A stretch of DNA of 64,000 bases from Roseibium album (GTDB lineage Bacteria > Pseudomonadota > Alphaproteobacteria > Rhizobiales > Stappiaceae). This document shows, piece by piece, positions 9,611-19,164 of the stretch (positions are counted from its first letter, which is position 1; the number at the start of each line of letters is the position of its first letter). A program made the position numbers and the translations under genes. Location: contig CXTY01000024.1 in NCBI GenBank assembly GCA_001404055.1, positions 60,175 to 124,174 of the forward strand. The letters are read 5' to 3'. The notes under the pieces were generated by a model. It saw only the letters and a list, made by a program, of their open reading frames with translations, was not told the origin of the DNA and searched no databases.

Positions 9611-9859
9611 GACTGCCTCCTTCAACGATCAGGATCAGCACCCGTTTGGCCTCGTCGTCATCCCTATCGTGTCACGCTTCATCATATTGAACAGACGTGG
9701 GTTTCGTCTATAACCACTGCAGAGAATTCACTGATGTTATGGGCGAAGGTCAAACGACATTAACTCCGCCACACCTGCACCAGCGAACCGGCAAATTTCC
9801 GCACCGTCTCCGTTCCAATCATCATCCAGAAAAACGCATCAACATGGGAAGGATTTCAG

Positions 9860-10189
9860 GTGCCGCAGGCCGACCTTTATTTCACCTCGGATCAAACACT
9901 GGACGCAGCAGGCCTCCTCTCGAATATTGAAGAAACAATCCGCAAGTTCGATGACACCTCGGGTCTCTGCAAGGGACGGGCGCACAGGGCGATGGACTAC
10001 CACCACAGTCACATCCTGCTGCGTCTATCCATGTTGCCAAAGGACCACAGAGACGATGCCTTTGCGAATGAACTGGGGCAAAAACTTGCTGGTCTCCTGC
10101 AGAGCGCGGCAAAGGTGCCATGCGCTATCAACGTTCAAGTCCGTTTTGATCTGGTCCACTACACGGCTGTTCGCGTCGAAAAGCAATAA
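9860..10189 (+). CDS. Tautomerase-superfamily protein, 5-carboxymethyl-2-hydroxymuconate isomerase-like
   Basis: A 109-residue protein beginning with GTG after GGAAGGA. The second residue is Pro, which becomes the N-terminal catalytic Pro after Met removal in the tautomerase superfamily. The body (GLCKGRAHRAMDYHHSHILL ... INVQVRFD) resembles CHMI-type isomerases of homoprotocatechuate degradation. No other gene of that pathway is nearby, so the natural substrate is uncertain. It converges with the exonuclease gene 20 bases away. Confidence 0.7.
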   Translation: MPQADLYFTSDQTLDAAGLLSNIEETIRKFDDTSGLCKGRAHRAMDYHHSHILLRLSMLPKDHRDDAFANELGQKLAGLLQSAAKVPCAINVQVRFDLVHYTAVRVEKQ

Positions 10190-10210
10190 GGCCAGCTATG
10201 GCGTAAGGAG

Positions 10211-11215
10211 TCAGACGGCTGCTTCTTCGCCATTTTCACGGCCGATCATATTGAGTGGACGGGCGTTTCTTCCGTTGATTTCGCACCAGTGCACAAGAGC
10301 TTCTTCAGCTCCATGGGTTACCCAGATCTGCTCTGCTCCGGTCTCCACGATGGTGCGACAGAGGTCGTCCCAGTCAGCATGGTCGGAAAGGATAAGGGGA
10401 AGTTCAGCGCTTCTTTGACGGGCGCGTGCCCTCACCCGCAACCAGCCGGATGCCATTGCACAGACCGGGTCGTCAAAACGGGTTGCCCAACTGGCGTTCA
10501 ATTGTCCGGGCGGGCATATGATGATTTCGCCCTTGAGTTCTTTCCCACGTTCACCAACCGGCTCCAGTTCGCCCAGTTCAATTCCCTGACTCTGGTAATA
10601 GGCGGTCAGTTTTTCCAATGCGCCATGCAGGTAGACTGTTTTGCTGTAGCCTGCGGCGCGCAGCTCGCCGATCACTCTTTGTGCTTTTCCTAGCGCATAG
10701 GCACCGACAAGATGTACCTGTCCGGAAAAGAGCTCCAACGAATCCAATAGCTTATTTATTTCCTGGCGGGCTGGAGGATGCCGAAAGACCGGCAAACCAA
10801 ATGTGGCTTCCGTAATGAACGTGTCACAAGTTACCAGCTCAAAAGGCGCACAGGTTGGGTCTTCCTGACGCTTGTAGTCGCCCGAAACAACCGTGCGCCC
10901 TTCCTTGGCGCTCAAGAGCACCTGCGCTGACCCGAGAACATGTCCGGCAGGGTGAAGTGATACTTCGACACCTCCAACTTTCAGTACCTCGCCGTAGTGA
11001 ACAGCCTGGGCTTGTTCGCAGAAATTGGCACCGTAGCGGATTTTCATGATGTCCAGCGTTTGCTGCGTTGCCAGCACCGCACCATGCCCGGCGCGCGCAT
11101 GATCGGCATGTCCATGCGTGACAATTGCCTTTTCAACCGACCGGACCGGATCGATATAGGCGCCAGCGTCAGCGCAAAATAAACCTTCTGGCGCAAGAGA
11201 TAGAAGTTCGGACAT
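10211..11215 (-). CDS. Ligase-associated DNA exonuclease (metallo-beta-lactamase/beta-CASP fold)
   Basis: A 334-residue metallo-beta-lactamase-fold protein with the metal-binding motif HGHADH (near residue 35), further His in HPAGHVLGSAQ, Asp in VVSGDYKR, and a beta-CASP region ending in SDHADWDDL. This matches the exonuclease family found with bacterial ATP-dependent ligases (TIGR04122), related to SNM1/CPSF-73 nucleases. The ATG at 11215 is chosen over the TTG one codon upstream. It is divergent from the Lhr gene across about 200 bases, and its usual ligase partner lies 5 kb away. Likely role: trimming DNA ends before ligation. Confidence 0.9.
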   Translation of the reverse strand: MSELLSLAPEGLFCADAGAYIDPVRSVEKAIVTHGHADHARAGHGAVLATQQTLDIMKIRYGANFCEQAQAVHYGEVLKVGGVEVSLHPAGHVLGSAQVLLSAKEGRTVVSGDYKRQEDPTCAPFELVTCDTFITEATFGLPVFRHPPARQEINKLLDSLELFSGQVHLVGAYALGKAQRVIGELRAAGYSKTVYLHGALEKLTAYYQSQGIELGELEPVGERGKELKGEIIICPPGQLNASWATRFDDPVCAMASGWLRVRARARQRSAELPLILSDHADWDDLCRTIVETGAEQIWVTHGAEEALVHWCEINGRNARPLNMIGRENGEEAAV

Positions 11216-11420
11216 CAATTATCTGTTCGCCTAAATTTCTTGCCACACAGGTCATCTTGACGGAATGCCTGATGACAACAGTGCTCCAAAGTGATGGCTC
11301 TTCAAAGAGGTTGTTCGAATCCTGTGCGTATTAAACCTAGAAACACCCCCAAAGAACACATCAGGAACATTTTACCAGACTGCCCTCGCCTTTTCAAAAT
11401 TCCTATCCTAAAACAGGTCA

Positions 11421-13925
11421 ATGGACGCGCCGCTTCTTCCCAACCGATTCCAAAGCTGGTTTGCCTCTCGTGGCTGGGCCCCGAGGCCGCATCAGCTGCA
11501 ATTGATCGACCACCTGGCGCAGGGTCATTCCACACTTCTGATCGCTCCGACCGGCGCGGGTAAAACGCTCGCGGGGTTCTTGCCCAGCCTCGTGGAACTG
11601 GAAGCACGCGGCAAGCGCAAGCCGGGACAAGCGGGCGGCGGCATACACACGCTCTACATTTCGCCTCTTAAGGCTCTGGCGGTCGACATCGCCAGGAACC
11701 TGGAAGCGCCAGTCTCGGAAATGGACCTCAACGTTCGGCTTGAAACCCGCACCGGCGACACGCCCTCGCACAAAAGGCAGCGGCAGAAACTGAACCCGCC
11801 CGATATCCTTCTGACGACACCTGAGCAGATTGCGCTCCTCCTGTCCGATCCTGCCTCCGCGCGGCTATTCTCATCTCTCAAAACAGTCATTTTGGATGAG
11901 TTGCACGCCCTGGTAACCTCCAAGCGTGGAGACTTGCTGGCCTTGGGCCTTGCAAGGCTGCGACGCCTTGCGCCAGACCTCAGAACAATCGGCCTGTCCG
12001 CGACCGTGGCTGAGCCAGAAGACCTGCGCGCCTATCTGGTCGATCAACCGAACCCTGAAGGCAGAGCATTCTCACACGCCGTTGAGGTATCCGGAGGAGC
12101 GCAGCCGGATATTGCAATCCTCGATTCCGAAGAAAGGCTGCCCTGGTCCGGGCACTCTTCCCGCTATGCTGTCGGAGACATGTACAGCCTGATTAAGGCG
12201 CATAATGTTTCATTGCTTTTTGTGAACACCCGTAGTCAGGCGGAGATGGTGTTTCAGGAACTTTGGCGCATCAACGACGAGACCTTGCCAATCGCTCTTC
12301 ATCACGGCTCTCTCGATGTGGGGCAACGACGCAAGGTGGAAGCGGCGATGGTCTCAGGCGCCTTGCGTGCAGTTGTCGCAACATCTTCTCTCGACATGGG
12401 CATCGACTGGGGAGACATCGACCTCGTCATCAACATTGGCGCGCCAAAAGGGGCCAGTCGGCTGGCACAGCGGATCGGCCGGGCCAACCACCGAATGGAT
12501 GAACCTTCCAAGGCTGTATTGATCCCAGCGAACAGGTTTGAAGTCCTGGAGTGCCAGGCAGCACTGGTGGCTTCCAAGCGAGGCGACCAGGACACGCCAC
12601 CATTGCGCCAGGGCGCACTCGACGTGCTGGCGCAGCACCTCCTGGGGCTCGCATGCGCTGAACCACTCGATGCGCTTGCCACTTTCGAGGAAGTTCGTTC
12701 TTCAGAAACCTACAGGCACCTTGACTGGGAAACCTTTGAGCGGGTTCTCGATTTTGTCGCGACTGGCGGTTATGCGCTGAAGAGCTACGATCAATACGCC
12801 AAGCTGCGCAAGGGAGAGGATGGGCTCTGGCGGATCTCAAACCCAAAGGTCGCCCAGCAATACCGGCTGAATGTTGGCACGATTGTCGAAGCGCCGATGC
12901 TGAAGGTTCGCCTTGTGCGCTCCAAGGCGGACGGGCGCAGGACGCCGGTAGGACGTGGGGGCCGCCTTTTGGGTGAGATCGAGGAGTATTTCATCGAACA
13001 ACTGGCACCAGGAGACACGTTTCTGTTCGGTGGTGAGGTGCTGCGGTTCGAAGCGATCCGCGAAAGTGAAGCCTATGTGTCCCGTGCCAAGACCGACAAT
13101 CCGATGATCCCGTCGTATATGGGCGGCAAGTTTCCACTCTCCACCTACCTGGCAGAAGGCGTGCGCAGCATGCTGGCCACGCCGTCCAGCTGGAAACACC
13201 TGCCGGACCAGGTGAGCGACTGGCTCAGAATCCAGCAGGACAAATCCTTGCTGCCTTCCAAGGATGGCCTGCTGGTGGAAACCTTCCCGCGCTCCAACAA
13301 ACACTACATGGTGTGTTATCCCTTCGAGGGACGTCTGGCGCATCAGACCCTTGGCATGTTGCTGACCAAGCGGCTGGAGCGACTCGGCGCGCGTCCCATG
13401 GGTTTCGTGGCCAATGACTACGCCCTATCAGTCTGGGGCCTTGGCGACCTGTCACTGCAGTTTTCTTCCGGACGCATTTCACTCGATGAATTGTTCGAAC
13501 AGGATATCCTGGGTGACGATCTAGACGCCTGGCTGGCGGAGTCCAGCCTCATGAAACGCACCTTCCGTAATTGCGCCGTAATTGCCGGGCTCATTGAGCG
13601 CCGTCATCCCGGTCTGGAAAAAACCGGACGGCAAGTCACCGTTTCATCCGACTTGATTTATGATGTCCTGCGCGCACATGAACCCGATCACATCCTTCTC
13701 AAGGCAACTTGGAATGATGCCGCTGAAGGACTTCTGGATATCTCTCGAATTGGAGAACTTCTTGCCCGAATTCGCGGACGAATCACCCATACTGAGCTTC
13801 CGCACGTTTCACCGCTCGCGGTTCCCATCTTGTTGGAAATAGGCAAGGAAGCCATTTACGGCGAGGCAATGGATTCATTGCTGGAAGAGGCGGCTGAAGA
13901 ATTGGTTCTGGAGGCTTTGAAATGA
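11421..13925 (+). CDS. Ligase-associated DEXH-box DNA helicase (Lhr-type)
   Basis: An 834-residue superfamily 2 helicase. Motif I is APTGAGKT (near residue 41), motif II DELH in VILDELHAL, motif III LSATV, and motif VI QRIGRANHR; the C-terminal half holds the Lhr winged-helix and DUF4011-type/beta-barrel regions. The length is that of the short Lhr form found with ligase (TIGR04121), not the 1500-residue Lhr. It should move 3' to 5' along single-stranded DNA and unwind duplexes or RNA-DNA hybrids. It overlaps pdeM by four bases, indicating translational coupling. Confidence 0.94.
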   Translation: MDAPLLPNRFQSWFASRGWAPRPHQLQLIDHLAQGHSTLLIAPTGAGKTLAGFLPSLVELEARGKRKPGQAGGGIHTLYISPLKALAVDIARNLEAPVSEMDLNVRLETRTGDTPSHKRQRQKLNPPDILLTTPEQIALLLSDPASARLFSSLKTVILDELHALVTSKRGDLLALGLARLRRLAPDLRTIGLSATVAEPEDLRAYLVDQPNPEGRAFSHAVEVSGGAQPDIAILDSEERLPWSGHSSRYAVGDMYSLIKAHNVSLLFVNTRSQAEMVFQELWRINDETLPIALHHGSLDVGQRRKVEAAMVSGALRAVVATSSLDMGIDWGDIDLVINIGAPKGASRLAQRIGRANHRMDEPSKAVLIPANRFEVLECQAALVASKRGDQDTPPLRQGALDVLAQHLLGLACAEPLDALATFEEVRSSETYRHLDWETFERVLDFVATGGYALKSYDQYAKLRKGEDGLWRISNPKVAQQYRLNVGTIVEAPMLKVRLVRSKADGRRTPVGRGGRLLGEIEEYFIEQLAPGDTFLFGGEVLRFEAIRESEAYVSRAKTDNPMIPSYMGGKFPLSTYLAEGVRSMLATPSSWKHLPDQVSDWLRIQQDKSLLPSKDGLLVETFPRSNKHYMVCYPFEGRLAHQTLGMLLTKRLERLGARPMGFVANDYALSVWGLGDLSLQFSSGRISLDELFEQDILGDDLDAWLAESSLMKRTFRNCAVIAGLIERRHPGLEKTGRQVTVSSDLIYDVLRAHEPDHILLKATWNDAAEGLLDISRIGELLARIRGRITHTELPHVSPLAVPILLEIGKEAIYGEAMDSLLEEAAEELVLEALK

Positions 13926-14659
13926 ATGCACTCACGTCGCACCTGCGCAAATACTCTGTTGCGCCAGTGTGTCATGACATTCAGATCAACGGCCAACTGG
14001 TCGGATTGCACGACAGCGGTGTGTTGTGGTGGCCGGATGAATCAACACTTATCGTGGCGGATCTTCATCTGGAAAAAGGCTCCAGTTTTGCCCGCCGCGG
14101 TGTGTTGCTTCCGCCTTATGATACAGGTGCGACGCTGGAAAAGCTCGCCGGCGTTATGGACGCCTTTGATCCTGCCCGTGTGATCTGCCTCGGCGACAGT
14201 TTCCATGATACCGGTGGGTCCGACAGGTTGCCTGCCACATACCGCGCCATGCTGACGACCTTGCAACTCGGTCGGGAATGGATCTGGGTCACAGGGAACC
14301 ATGATCCGATTGCACCTGTTCGACTGTGCGGAGAAACAGTGGACGAAATCACGCTTGGACCTCTTTCCTTCCGTCATGAGCCGATTGAAAAGATCGGATT
14401 TGAGGAAACGGCAGGCGAGATCTGCGGACATTTGCACCCGGCTGCGCGCATAAGACGCTTTGGCCGCTCGATCCGCCGGGCGTGTTTTGCCACGGATGGC
14501 ACACGCCTTGTGCTCCCTGCCTTTGGTGCCCTCACCGGCGGTCTCAATGTGACGGATGAAGCCTACAGCCTCATCTTCCGTCGCCGCAAGTTCTCGGTTT
14601 TCATGCTCGGCAATGATCGGTTGTTTCCGTTTACGGCTAGCCGTTTGGTCGGAGACTGA
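13922..14659 (+). CDS. pdeM: Ligase-associated DNA damage response endonuclease PdeM
   Basis: A 245-residue calcineurin-like phosphoesterase. The metal-binding signature is complete: ADLHLEKG, GDSFHD, GNHD and CGHLHP. The family is the metal-dependent nuclease encoded with Lhr and ATP-dependent ligase (TIGR04123). Its start overlaps the end of the Lhr gene (ATGA), so the two are made together. Probable role: cleaving DNA intermediates produced by the helicase during repair. No signal peptide, so cytoplasmic. Confidence 0.92.
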   Translation: MNALTSHLRKYSVAPVCHDIQINGQLVGLHDSGVLWWPDESTLIVADLHLEKGSSFARRGVLLPPYDTGATLEKLAGVMDAFDPARVICLGDSFHDTGGSDRLPATYRAMLTTLQLGREWIWVTGNHDPIAPVRLCGETVDEITLGPLSFRHEPIEKIGFEETAGEICGHLHPAARIRRFGRSIRRACFATDGTRLVLPAFGALTGGLNVTDEAYSLIFRRRKFSVFMLGNDRLFPFTASRLVGD

Positions 14660-14713
14660 CGCGCAGCACCAACGCTTGTTTAATCTCCCAAGATTAGATA
14701 TGCGAACGTCCTG

Positions 14714-15664
14714 ATGGCTGATCAATCCCACTCTCATGAACTGAATTCCAACCGTTTCACGTCTCCTGTTCTGACGGAACTGGCACGCGCAGTTAATACT
14801 TTTGCGCGAAAAGACGGGATCACCCCTTCGCCGCTTACGAGTGTCTGGGCGTTGAAAATGTCCGAAAGCCTGCCCTATCACAGGGGGCTAAATGCAGGGC
14901 TTTCAGTGGCCGTCGCTGTCTCAGGCAAGAAGATCGTCAGTCTTGGCGAGACAGAGGTGATCAACGACTGCGGGCACCTGATCGCGATGCATGGGGAAAC
15001 GGCTTATGACGCAGTGGTTGAGGCCTCACCAGCAGAACCTTATGTCGCTCTGAAACTGCAATTTCCACCGGACTTGTTGGCTTCTTCGCTGATCAAGCTT
15101 GCTGAGACCGGTTCCGAAGCCCTGTCCGCAAACTCAAGCGCTATCATTTTTTGTGGGCCGCTAGACGATACCCTCGCAAGCCCGCTACTGCGATTGCTGG
15201 AAAGTTTCAGGGATCCAGCTGATGCGCATGTGATAGCACCCCTGTGTCTGCAGGAGATCTGTTACCGCCTCTTGCGGTCCGATGCCTTCTCGGTGCTAAG
15301 AGCGTCCATAACAGACGCTGATACAAAGCTGGTCAGAGCGGCACAATTCATTGAAACGCATGCCAATCGGGAAATCACCGTTGCCGAAGTCGCCTCGGAA
15401 ATAGCCATGAGCCCGTCGCATTTCGCGCACAGGTTCACTGCCCTTTACGGCCAGTCTCCAATGCAATTCCGCAAGCAGGTAAGGTTGGAGAGTGCGCTAC
15501 AGCATCTTCTAAAAGAGAAAACAACAATAGCAGGCGCAGCGGAATTTGCAGGATATGCCAATCCGTCACAGTTCACACGGGACTTCAAAAACGCTTTCGG
15601 ACTTGCACCGCGCCAGTATGCCGATGCGATAAGATCATCTGAAACCTCGACATCTCCAGTTTGA
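14714..15664 (+). CDS. AraC family transcriptional regulator (AraC_N-type sensor domain)
   Basis: A 316-residue regulator. The N-terminal 190 residues resemble the AraC_N domain (SVAVAVSGKKIVSLGE ... LIAMHG), a cupin-like ligand pocket. The C-terminal region (about 210-310) holds two helix-turn-helix units, ITVAEVASEIAMSPSHFAHR and AGAAEFAGYANPSQFTRDF. It precedes a small ABM-fold gene by 104 bases on the same strand. Regulators of this group often act on nearby oxidoreductase genes; here the ABM gene is the only close candidate. Confidence 0.88.
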   Translation: MADQSHSHELNSNRFTSPVLTELARAVNTFARKDGITPSPLTSVWALKMSESLPYHRGLNAGLSVAVAVSGKKIVSLGETEVINDCGHLIAMHGETAYDAVVEASPAEPYVALKLQFPPDLLASSLIKLAETGSEALSANSSAIIFCGPLDDTLASPLLRLLESFRDPADAHVIAPLCLQEICYRLLRSDAFSVLRASITDADTKLVRAAQFIETHANREITVAEVASEIAMSPSHFAHRFTALYGQSPMQFRKQVRLESALQHLLKEKTTIAGAAEFAGYANPSQFTRDFKNAFGLAPRQYADAIRSSETSTSPV

Positions 15665-15768
15665 GGTTTAGCAGGATCAGTCAATCTTTCGGCAGGATCT
15701 GATCTATCGTAGGCAATACCCATTTTCTATTTCCCTGCTCTGTAAACACGCAGACCCAAGGAAAAACC

Positions 15769-16056
15769 ATGTCCATTAATGTTGTCGTTCAATTCAACGC
15801 CTTGCCAGCCACTAGAGAAGCCTTCGAGAGCATCATGCGCTCAGTCGTAAAAGACCTGCCGGGCGTAGTCGGCTGCCAGGGTGTTCAGGTGCTTCAAAAT
15901 TCGGAAGACACATGTCGTTTCACACTTGTTGAGGCCTGGGACAGCAAGGAAATCCACCAGTCTCACATAGACGGTCTGATCGCGGACGGAACATGGGCTG
16001 CTATTGCTGAACACCTGAAAGACGATCCTGTGTCCGGCTATTTTCAAAACGTCTAG
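15769..16056 (+). CDS. Antibiotic biosynthesis monooxygenase (ABM)-fold protein
   Basis: A 95-residue ferredoxin-like alpha/beta protein of the ABM family (INVVVQFNALPATREAFES ... CRFTLVEAWDSKEIHQSHI). Members are dimers acting as cofactor-free quinol monooxygenases or heme-degrading enzymes, but many are uncharacterised. It follows the AraC regulator gene. Its TAG stop overlaps the stop of the convergent permease gene in a shared CTAG, leaving no room for a terminator between them. Confidence 0.82.
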   Translation: MSINVVVQFNALPATREAFESIMRSVVKDLPGVVGCQGVQVLQNSEDTCRFTLVEAWDSKEIHQSHIDGLIADGTWAAIAEHLKDDPVSGYFQNV

Positions 16057-17183
16057 GAGTTGGGAGGATCGGTAGTTTCTTCAAGCGGGTCCTCCCTCAC
16101 CTTCACCCAGGCAATCACAAGTTCATAGAATACCGCCAGCACGACGGGACCCAGGAACAAGCCGATCAGCCCGTAGGCAATCGTGCCGCCAAGGACACCA
16201 ATCAGGATGACCAGCATCGGGACATCCAGCCCACGTGACATGAGGATGGGTTTCAGAACATTGTCGACCAGCATCACGGGCACCATTAGCGCGGTAAACA
16301 GGATCGCTGGCAATATCTCCCAGGAACTCCACGCCCAGATGATGGTTGGTAAGATAACAAGCGCAGGGCCAATCTGGATAATGCAGAGGATCAGGGCAAG
16401 GAAGGTCAACACACCAGCCAGCGGCACGGAAAAGGCCATCAGGATTATTCCGGTCAGCAGCCCCTGAATGATGGCAACGCCAATCACGCCGCGCGACACG
16501 TTGCGGATTGTTGCGCCTGACAGGTCGACAAATTCAGTCCCGCGCGGTGCAATAATGCGATCCGCGAAACGCTTTACGCCATGTGCGAGTTTGGGGCCGG
16601 GAACGAACAGAAACCCTGACAGGATAATTGAGACCACGAAGAACAGAACGCTGCCACTCAAGGAGGCCAGTGCCGAAAGGATATGACTGCCGGCGGGAAC
16701 CAGCATCGGGCCGATTTTGGTGAAGAACAACTCCAGGCTACGGGTGGCAAGTTGCCAAAGCTCTGCGATTTTTTCGCCGACCAACGGCAGACTTGCCAGT
16801 TTCTCCGGCAAAGGCGGCAGTTTCAAAACACCGTCAGCAATGTTTTCAAACCATCCCTGGAGCGTTTCGACGAGGCTGACCACGAGTACAGCAACCGGGC
16901 CAACAACAATAGCCAGACAAACAAGTGTAATCACAACCGCCGACAGAACCTTGCGCCCTCCGAGCTTCTCAGCCAGCCAGTTGTAAGCAGGATATAACGC
17001 TACGGTGAGTATCACGGCCCAAAGCAGGAAAAGAAAAAACGGCGCGACAAGCTGCAAAGCGAGAAATGCGAACAATCCCAGGACACCAAGCCGAATGGCG
17101 ATGTCTATCACCCTGGCATCAACGGTGGGCTCAGAAGTGCTTGCAATTTTTTTGGAAGCTTCGGGAGAAGATTGATCGGCCAT
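16053..17183 (-). CDS. AI-2E family transporter (PerM/TqsA-like permease)
   Basis: A 376-residue integral membrane protein, with start at the ATG at 17183 (a longer frame exists but adds an atypical N-terminus). The pattern is that of the AI-2E exporter family: N-terminal membrane pairs (LGLFAFLALQLVAPFFLFLL), a periplasmic helical region near 150-200, and C-terminal segments with VPVMLVDNVLKPILMSRGLD, the conserved DNxxxP-type motif. Members export autoinducer-2 or act as sodium/proton antiporters; substrate here is unknown. The C-terminal tail is charged. Confidence 0.87.
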   Translation of the reverse strand: MADQSSPEASKKIASTSEPTVDARVIDIAIRLGVLGLFAFLALQLVAPFFLFLLWAVILTVALYPAYNWLAEKLGGRKVLSAVVITLVCLAIVVGPVAVLVVSLVETLQGWFENIADGVLKLPPLPEKLASLPLVGEKIAELWQLATRSLELFFTKIGPMLVPAGSHILSALASLSGSVLFFVVSIILSGFLFVPGPKLAHGVKRFADRIIAPRGTEFVDLSGATIRNVSRGVIGVAIIQGLLTGIILMAFSVPLAGVLTFLALILCIIQIGPALVILPTIIWAWSSWEILPAILFTALMVPVMLVDNVLKPILMSRGLDVPMLVILIGVLGGTIAYGLIGLFLGPVVLAVFYELVIAWVKVREDPLEETTDPPNS

Positions 17184-17330
17184 GCTGCCTCTGCCGTGTC
17201 GATTTGGGTAATGAACGCGCTGGAAGCATAACGGCAGGTCGCTGAAATTCCAGTGGAAATTGTGGCTCGCGCCCACGAACATCCACGGTGGTCATCCGCG
17301 ATCAATTCGGTGTGGACTGCCGGGCGGGCC

Positions 17331-18110
17331 TCAGTCTTTTCTGAAGATGATGCTGGCCATCCAGCCTGTAAAGATCGCAAGGGCGACGGCCAAAAATCCG
17401 TAGAGCAGCGAATAGTTCTGCGCGAGTTCGAAAGTAATCTGCTCAAACCCGATCTTGGCAACTGCAAGGGTTTCCTCCGTCTGGGAAACAAGTTTGCCCT
17501 GATTGAACAGAAAGCTCTTTACCTTGTAGTCGCCCACCGGAATGTTGGCCGGCAATGGAATGTTCGTGCGGAACATGGTTTCAGTTAAAAATTCTATCGA
17601 CGTTTGCTGTTCAGCATAAAGCCCGGCTTCTTCCCGCAAGCGAACAAAAGCCCTGCGGAAATCGTCGCGGTCAGACAGGGCAACATTGGAAACACCGGAA
17701 ACCGCCAGGTTCAAATGGTTCAGACCAATGCCGAGATCGTCCAGCACATTCCTGTCCGCGATATCTCCAATATTGGACGTGCTTGCTACCGCGTAAAACG
17801 AAGGAACGCCTTGAAAACGTTCTGCCTCGCGGTTCACCCAGACACCCAGGAACCGACCTTTGCGGCGGGTGGTGATATCCTGTGGCGGGCCTTCGACGAC
17901 AATTGCAAGTTCAAATCCGTCAGGGGCGTTCGGCTGCCGTGCTATGTGACTTGCCTGTCCGAAAACTACTATTTCCGTGCCGGTAAAATTCGACTGGATC
18001 GAAACCACATTTGCCGACAGCGCAGTGACCAGATCACGCGCATTCTGAGCGTTACCTGCGCTAGAGGCCGCAAACAGGAACACTCCAAGGAACGCAAGAA
18101 GCCGGATCAT
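17331..18110 (-). CDS. TIGR02186 family membrane-anchored periplasmic protein, partner of TauE/SafE exporter
   Basis: A 259-residue protein with an N-terminal signal sequence (LLAFLGVFLFAASSAGNAQ), a periplasmic beta-rich domain (VVSIQSNFTGTEIVVFGQ ... GVWVNREAERF) and one C-terminal membrane helix (YGFLAVALAIFTGWMASIIF). It matches the conserved family TIGR02186, whose function is not known. Its start overlaps the stop of the TauE/SafE gene by four bases, so the two are translationally coupled. A role as the periplasmic subunit of an exporter is inferred from this pairing only. Confidence 0.82.
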   Translation of the reverse strand: MIRLLAFLGVFLFAASSAGNAQNARDLVTALSANVVSIQSNFTGTEIVVFGQASHIARQPNAPDGFELAIVVEGPPQDITTRRKGRFLGVWVNREAERFQGVPSFYAVASTSNIGDIADRNVLDDLGIGLNHLNLAVSGVSNVALSDRDDFRRAFVRLREEAGLYAEQQTSIEFLTETMFRTNIPLPANIPVGDYKVKSFLFNQGKLVSQTEETLAVAKIGFEQITFELAQNYSLLYGFLAVALAIFTGWMASIIFRKD

Positions 18111-19036
18111 GAGCCAGCTCCTTTGCGGATTGCGATGGAATAAAAATCGTCGGGTATTAGGAGCAGGTCGACAGCAAACCGCATGCCCACACCAAGCACT
18201 AGAAGGGCCAGCAAAAGACGCAGTTGATCCCCGCGCAACTTCTGTCCCATACGGGCTCCAAATTGCGCACCGATGACGCCGCCGATCATCAGTGTCATTG
18301 CCAGAACTATGTCGACTGTCTTTGTTCCTATGGAATGGAATATCGTTGCAGCGGCCATTGTAAAAAGGATCTGGAACAGGCTGGTTCCAATCACGATACT
18401 GGTCGGGACCCGGAGCAGATAGATCAGGGCAGGCACCATCATGAAGCCGCCACCGATGCCCAGGACTGTCCCCAGGAAGCCTATGATTGTTCCAAGACCG
18501 ACGACGGGAATGACGCTTACATAGAGTTTCGACCGCCGGAAGCGGACTTTCAAAGGCAAACCATGGATCCAGTTGTGCTGTCCGGGTCGGCGCGCTGACG
18601 GTGCCGTTCCGGCCTTTCGGCGACGGATAGCACGCACGGATTCAAACAGCATAAGCCCGCCAATCGCTCCCAGAAATGTCACGTAGGAGAGCGATATCAC
18701 AAGGTCCAGCTGCCCGACCGATTGCAGAATGTCAAAGAGGATCACACCAACCAGAGACCCGAAGACACCGCCTGCCAGCAGTATCGTCGCCAGTTTGAAA
18801 TCGATGGCTTTTCGGCGCCAATAGCTGACAACTGCGGAGGCAGAAGAGGCCACTACCTGCGTCGTAACTGTCGCGACGGAAACCGCTGGAGGGATCCCGG
18901 AAAAAATGAGCAGGGGCGTCAAAAGGAAGCCGCCACCGATGCCGAACAGGCCTGAAAGAAAGCCCACAGCACCGCCCATAGCAAATATCACAAAGATATT
19001 GACCGGAATTTCGGCTATGGGCAGGTATAATTGCAC
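18107..19036 (-). CDS. Sulfite exporter TauE/SafE family membrane protein
   Basis: A 309-residue polytopic protein, about eight membrane helices, with the two internal repeats typical of the family: GLFGIGGGFLLTPLLIFSGI near the N-terminus and GTVLGIGGGFMMVPALIYL in the second half. The family moves organosulfur or sulfite-type anions, and also other small anions, across the inner membrane. A hydrophilic loop of about 50 residues separates the halves. The downstream gene, overlapping by four bases, encodes a TIGR02186 protein. Confidence 0.9.
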   Translation of the reverse strand: MQLYLPIAEIPVNIFVIFAMGGAVGFLSGLFGIGGGFLLTPLLIFSGIPPAVSVATVTTQVVASSASAVVSYWRRKAIDFKLATILLAGGVFGSLVGVILFDILQSVGQLDLVISLSYVTFLGAIGGLMLFESVRAIRRRKAGTAPSARRPGQHNWIHGLPLKVRFRRSKLYVSVIPVVGLGTIIGFLGTVLGIGGGFMMVPALIYLLRVPTSIVIGTSLFQILFTMAAATIFHSIGTKTVDIVLAMTLMIGGVIGAQFGARMGQKLRGDQLRLLLALLVLGVGMRFAVDLLLIPDDFYSIAIRKGAGS

Positions 19037-19100
19037 AGGATCACGCCGGGAAAGGTTGCAGATAAGACTGCGTAAATAACTATAGTCAAATGGTTAAAGA

Positions 19101-19137
19101 CCCGTGCTGGCCGGTGTGTCAACCAGCCAGCGGGCCT
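19101..19137 (-). terminator. Probable intrinsic terminator after the podJ-like gene
   Basis: On the minus strand a nine-pair GC-rich stem with a two-base bulge and a loop of about 13 bases is followed by TCTTT, about 30 bases past the stop codon. The stem is imperfect, so this call is moderate. Confidence 0.4.
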
Positions 19138-19164
19138 GATTCGGTCACTTGTTGAAATATTTGG

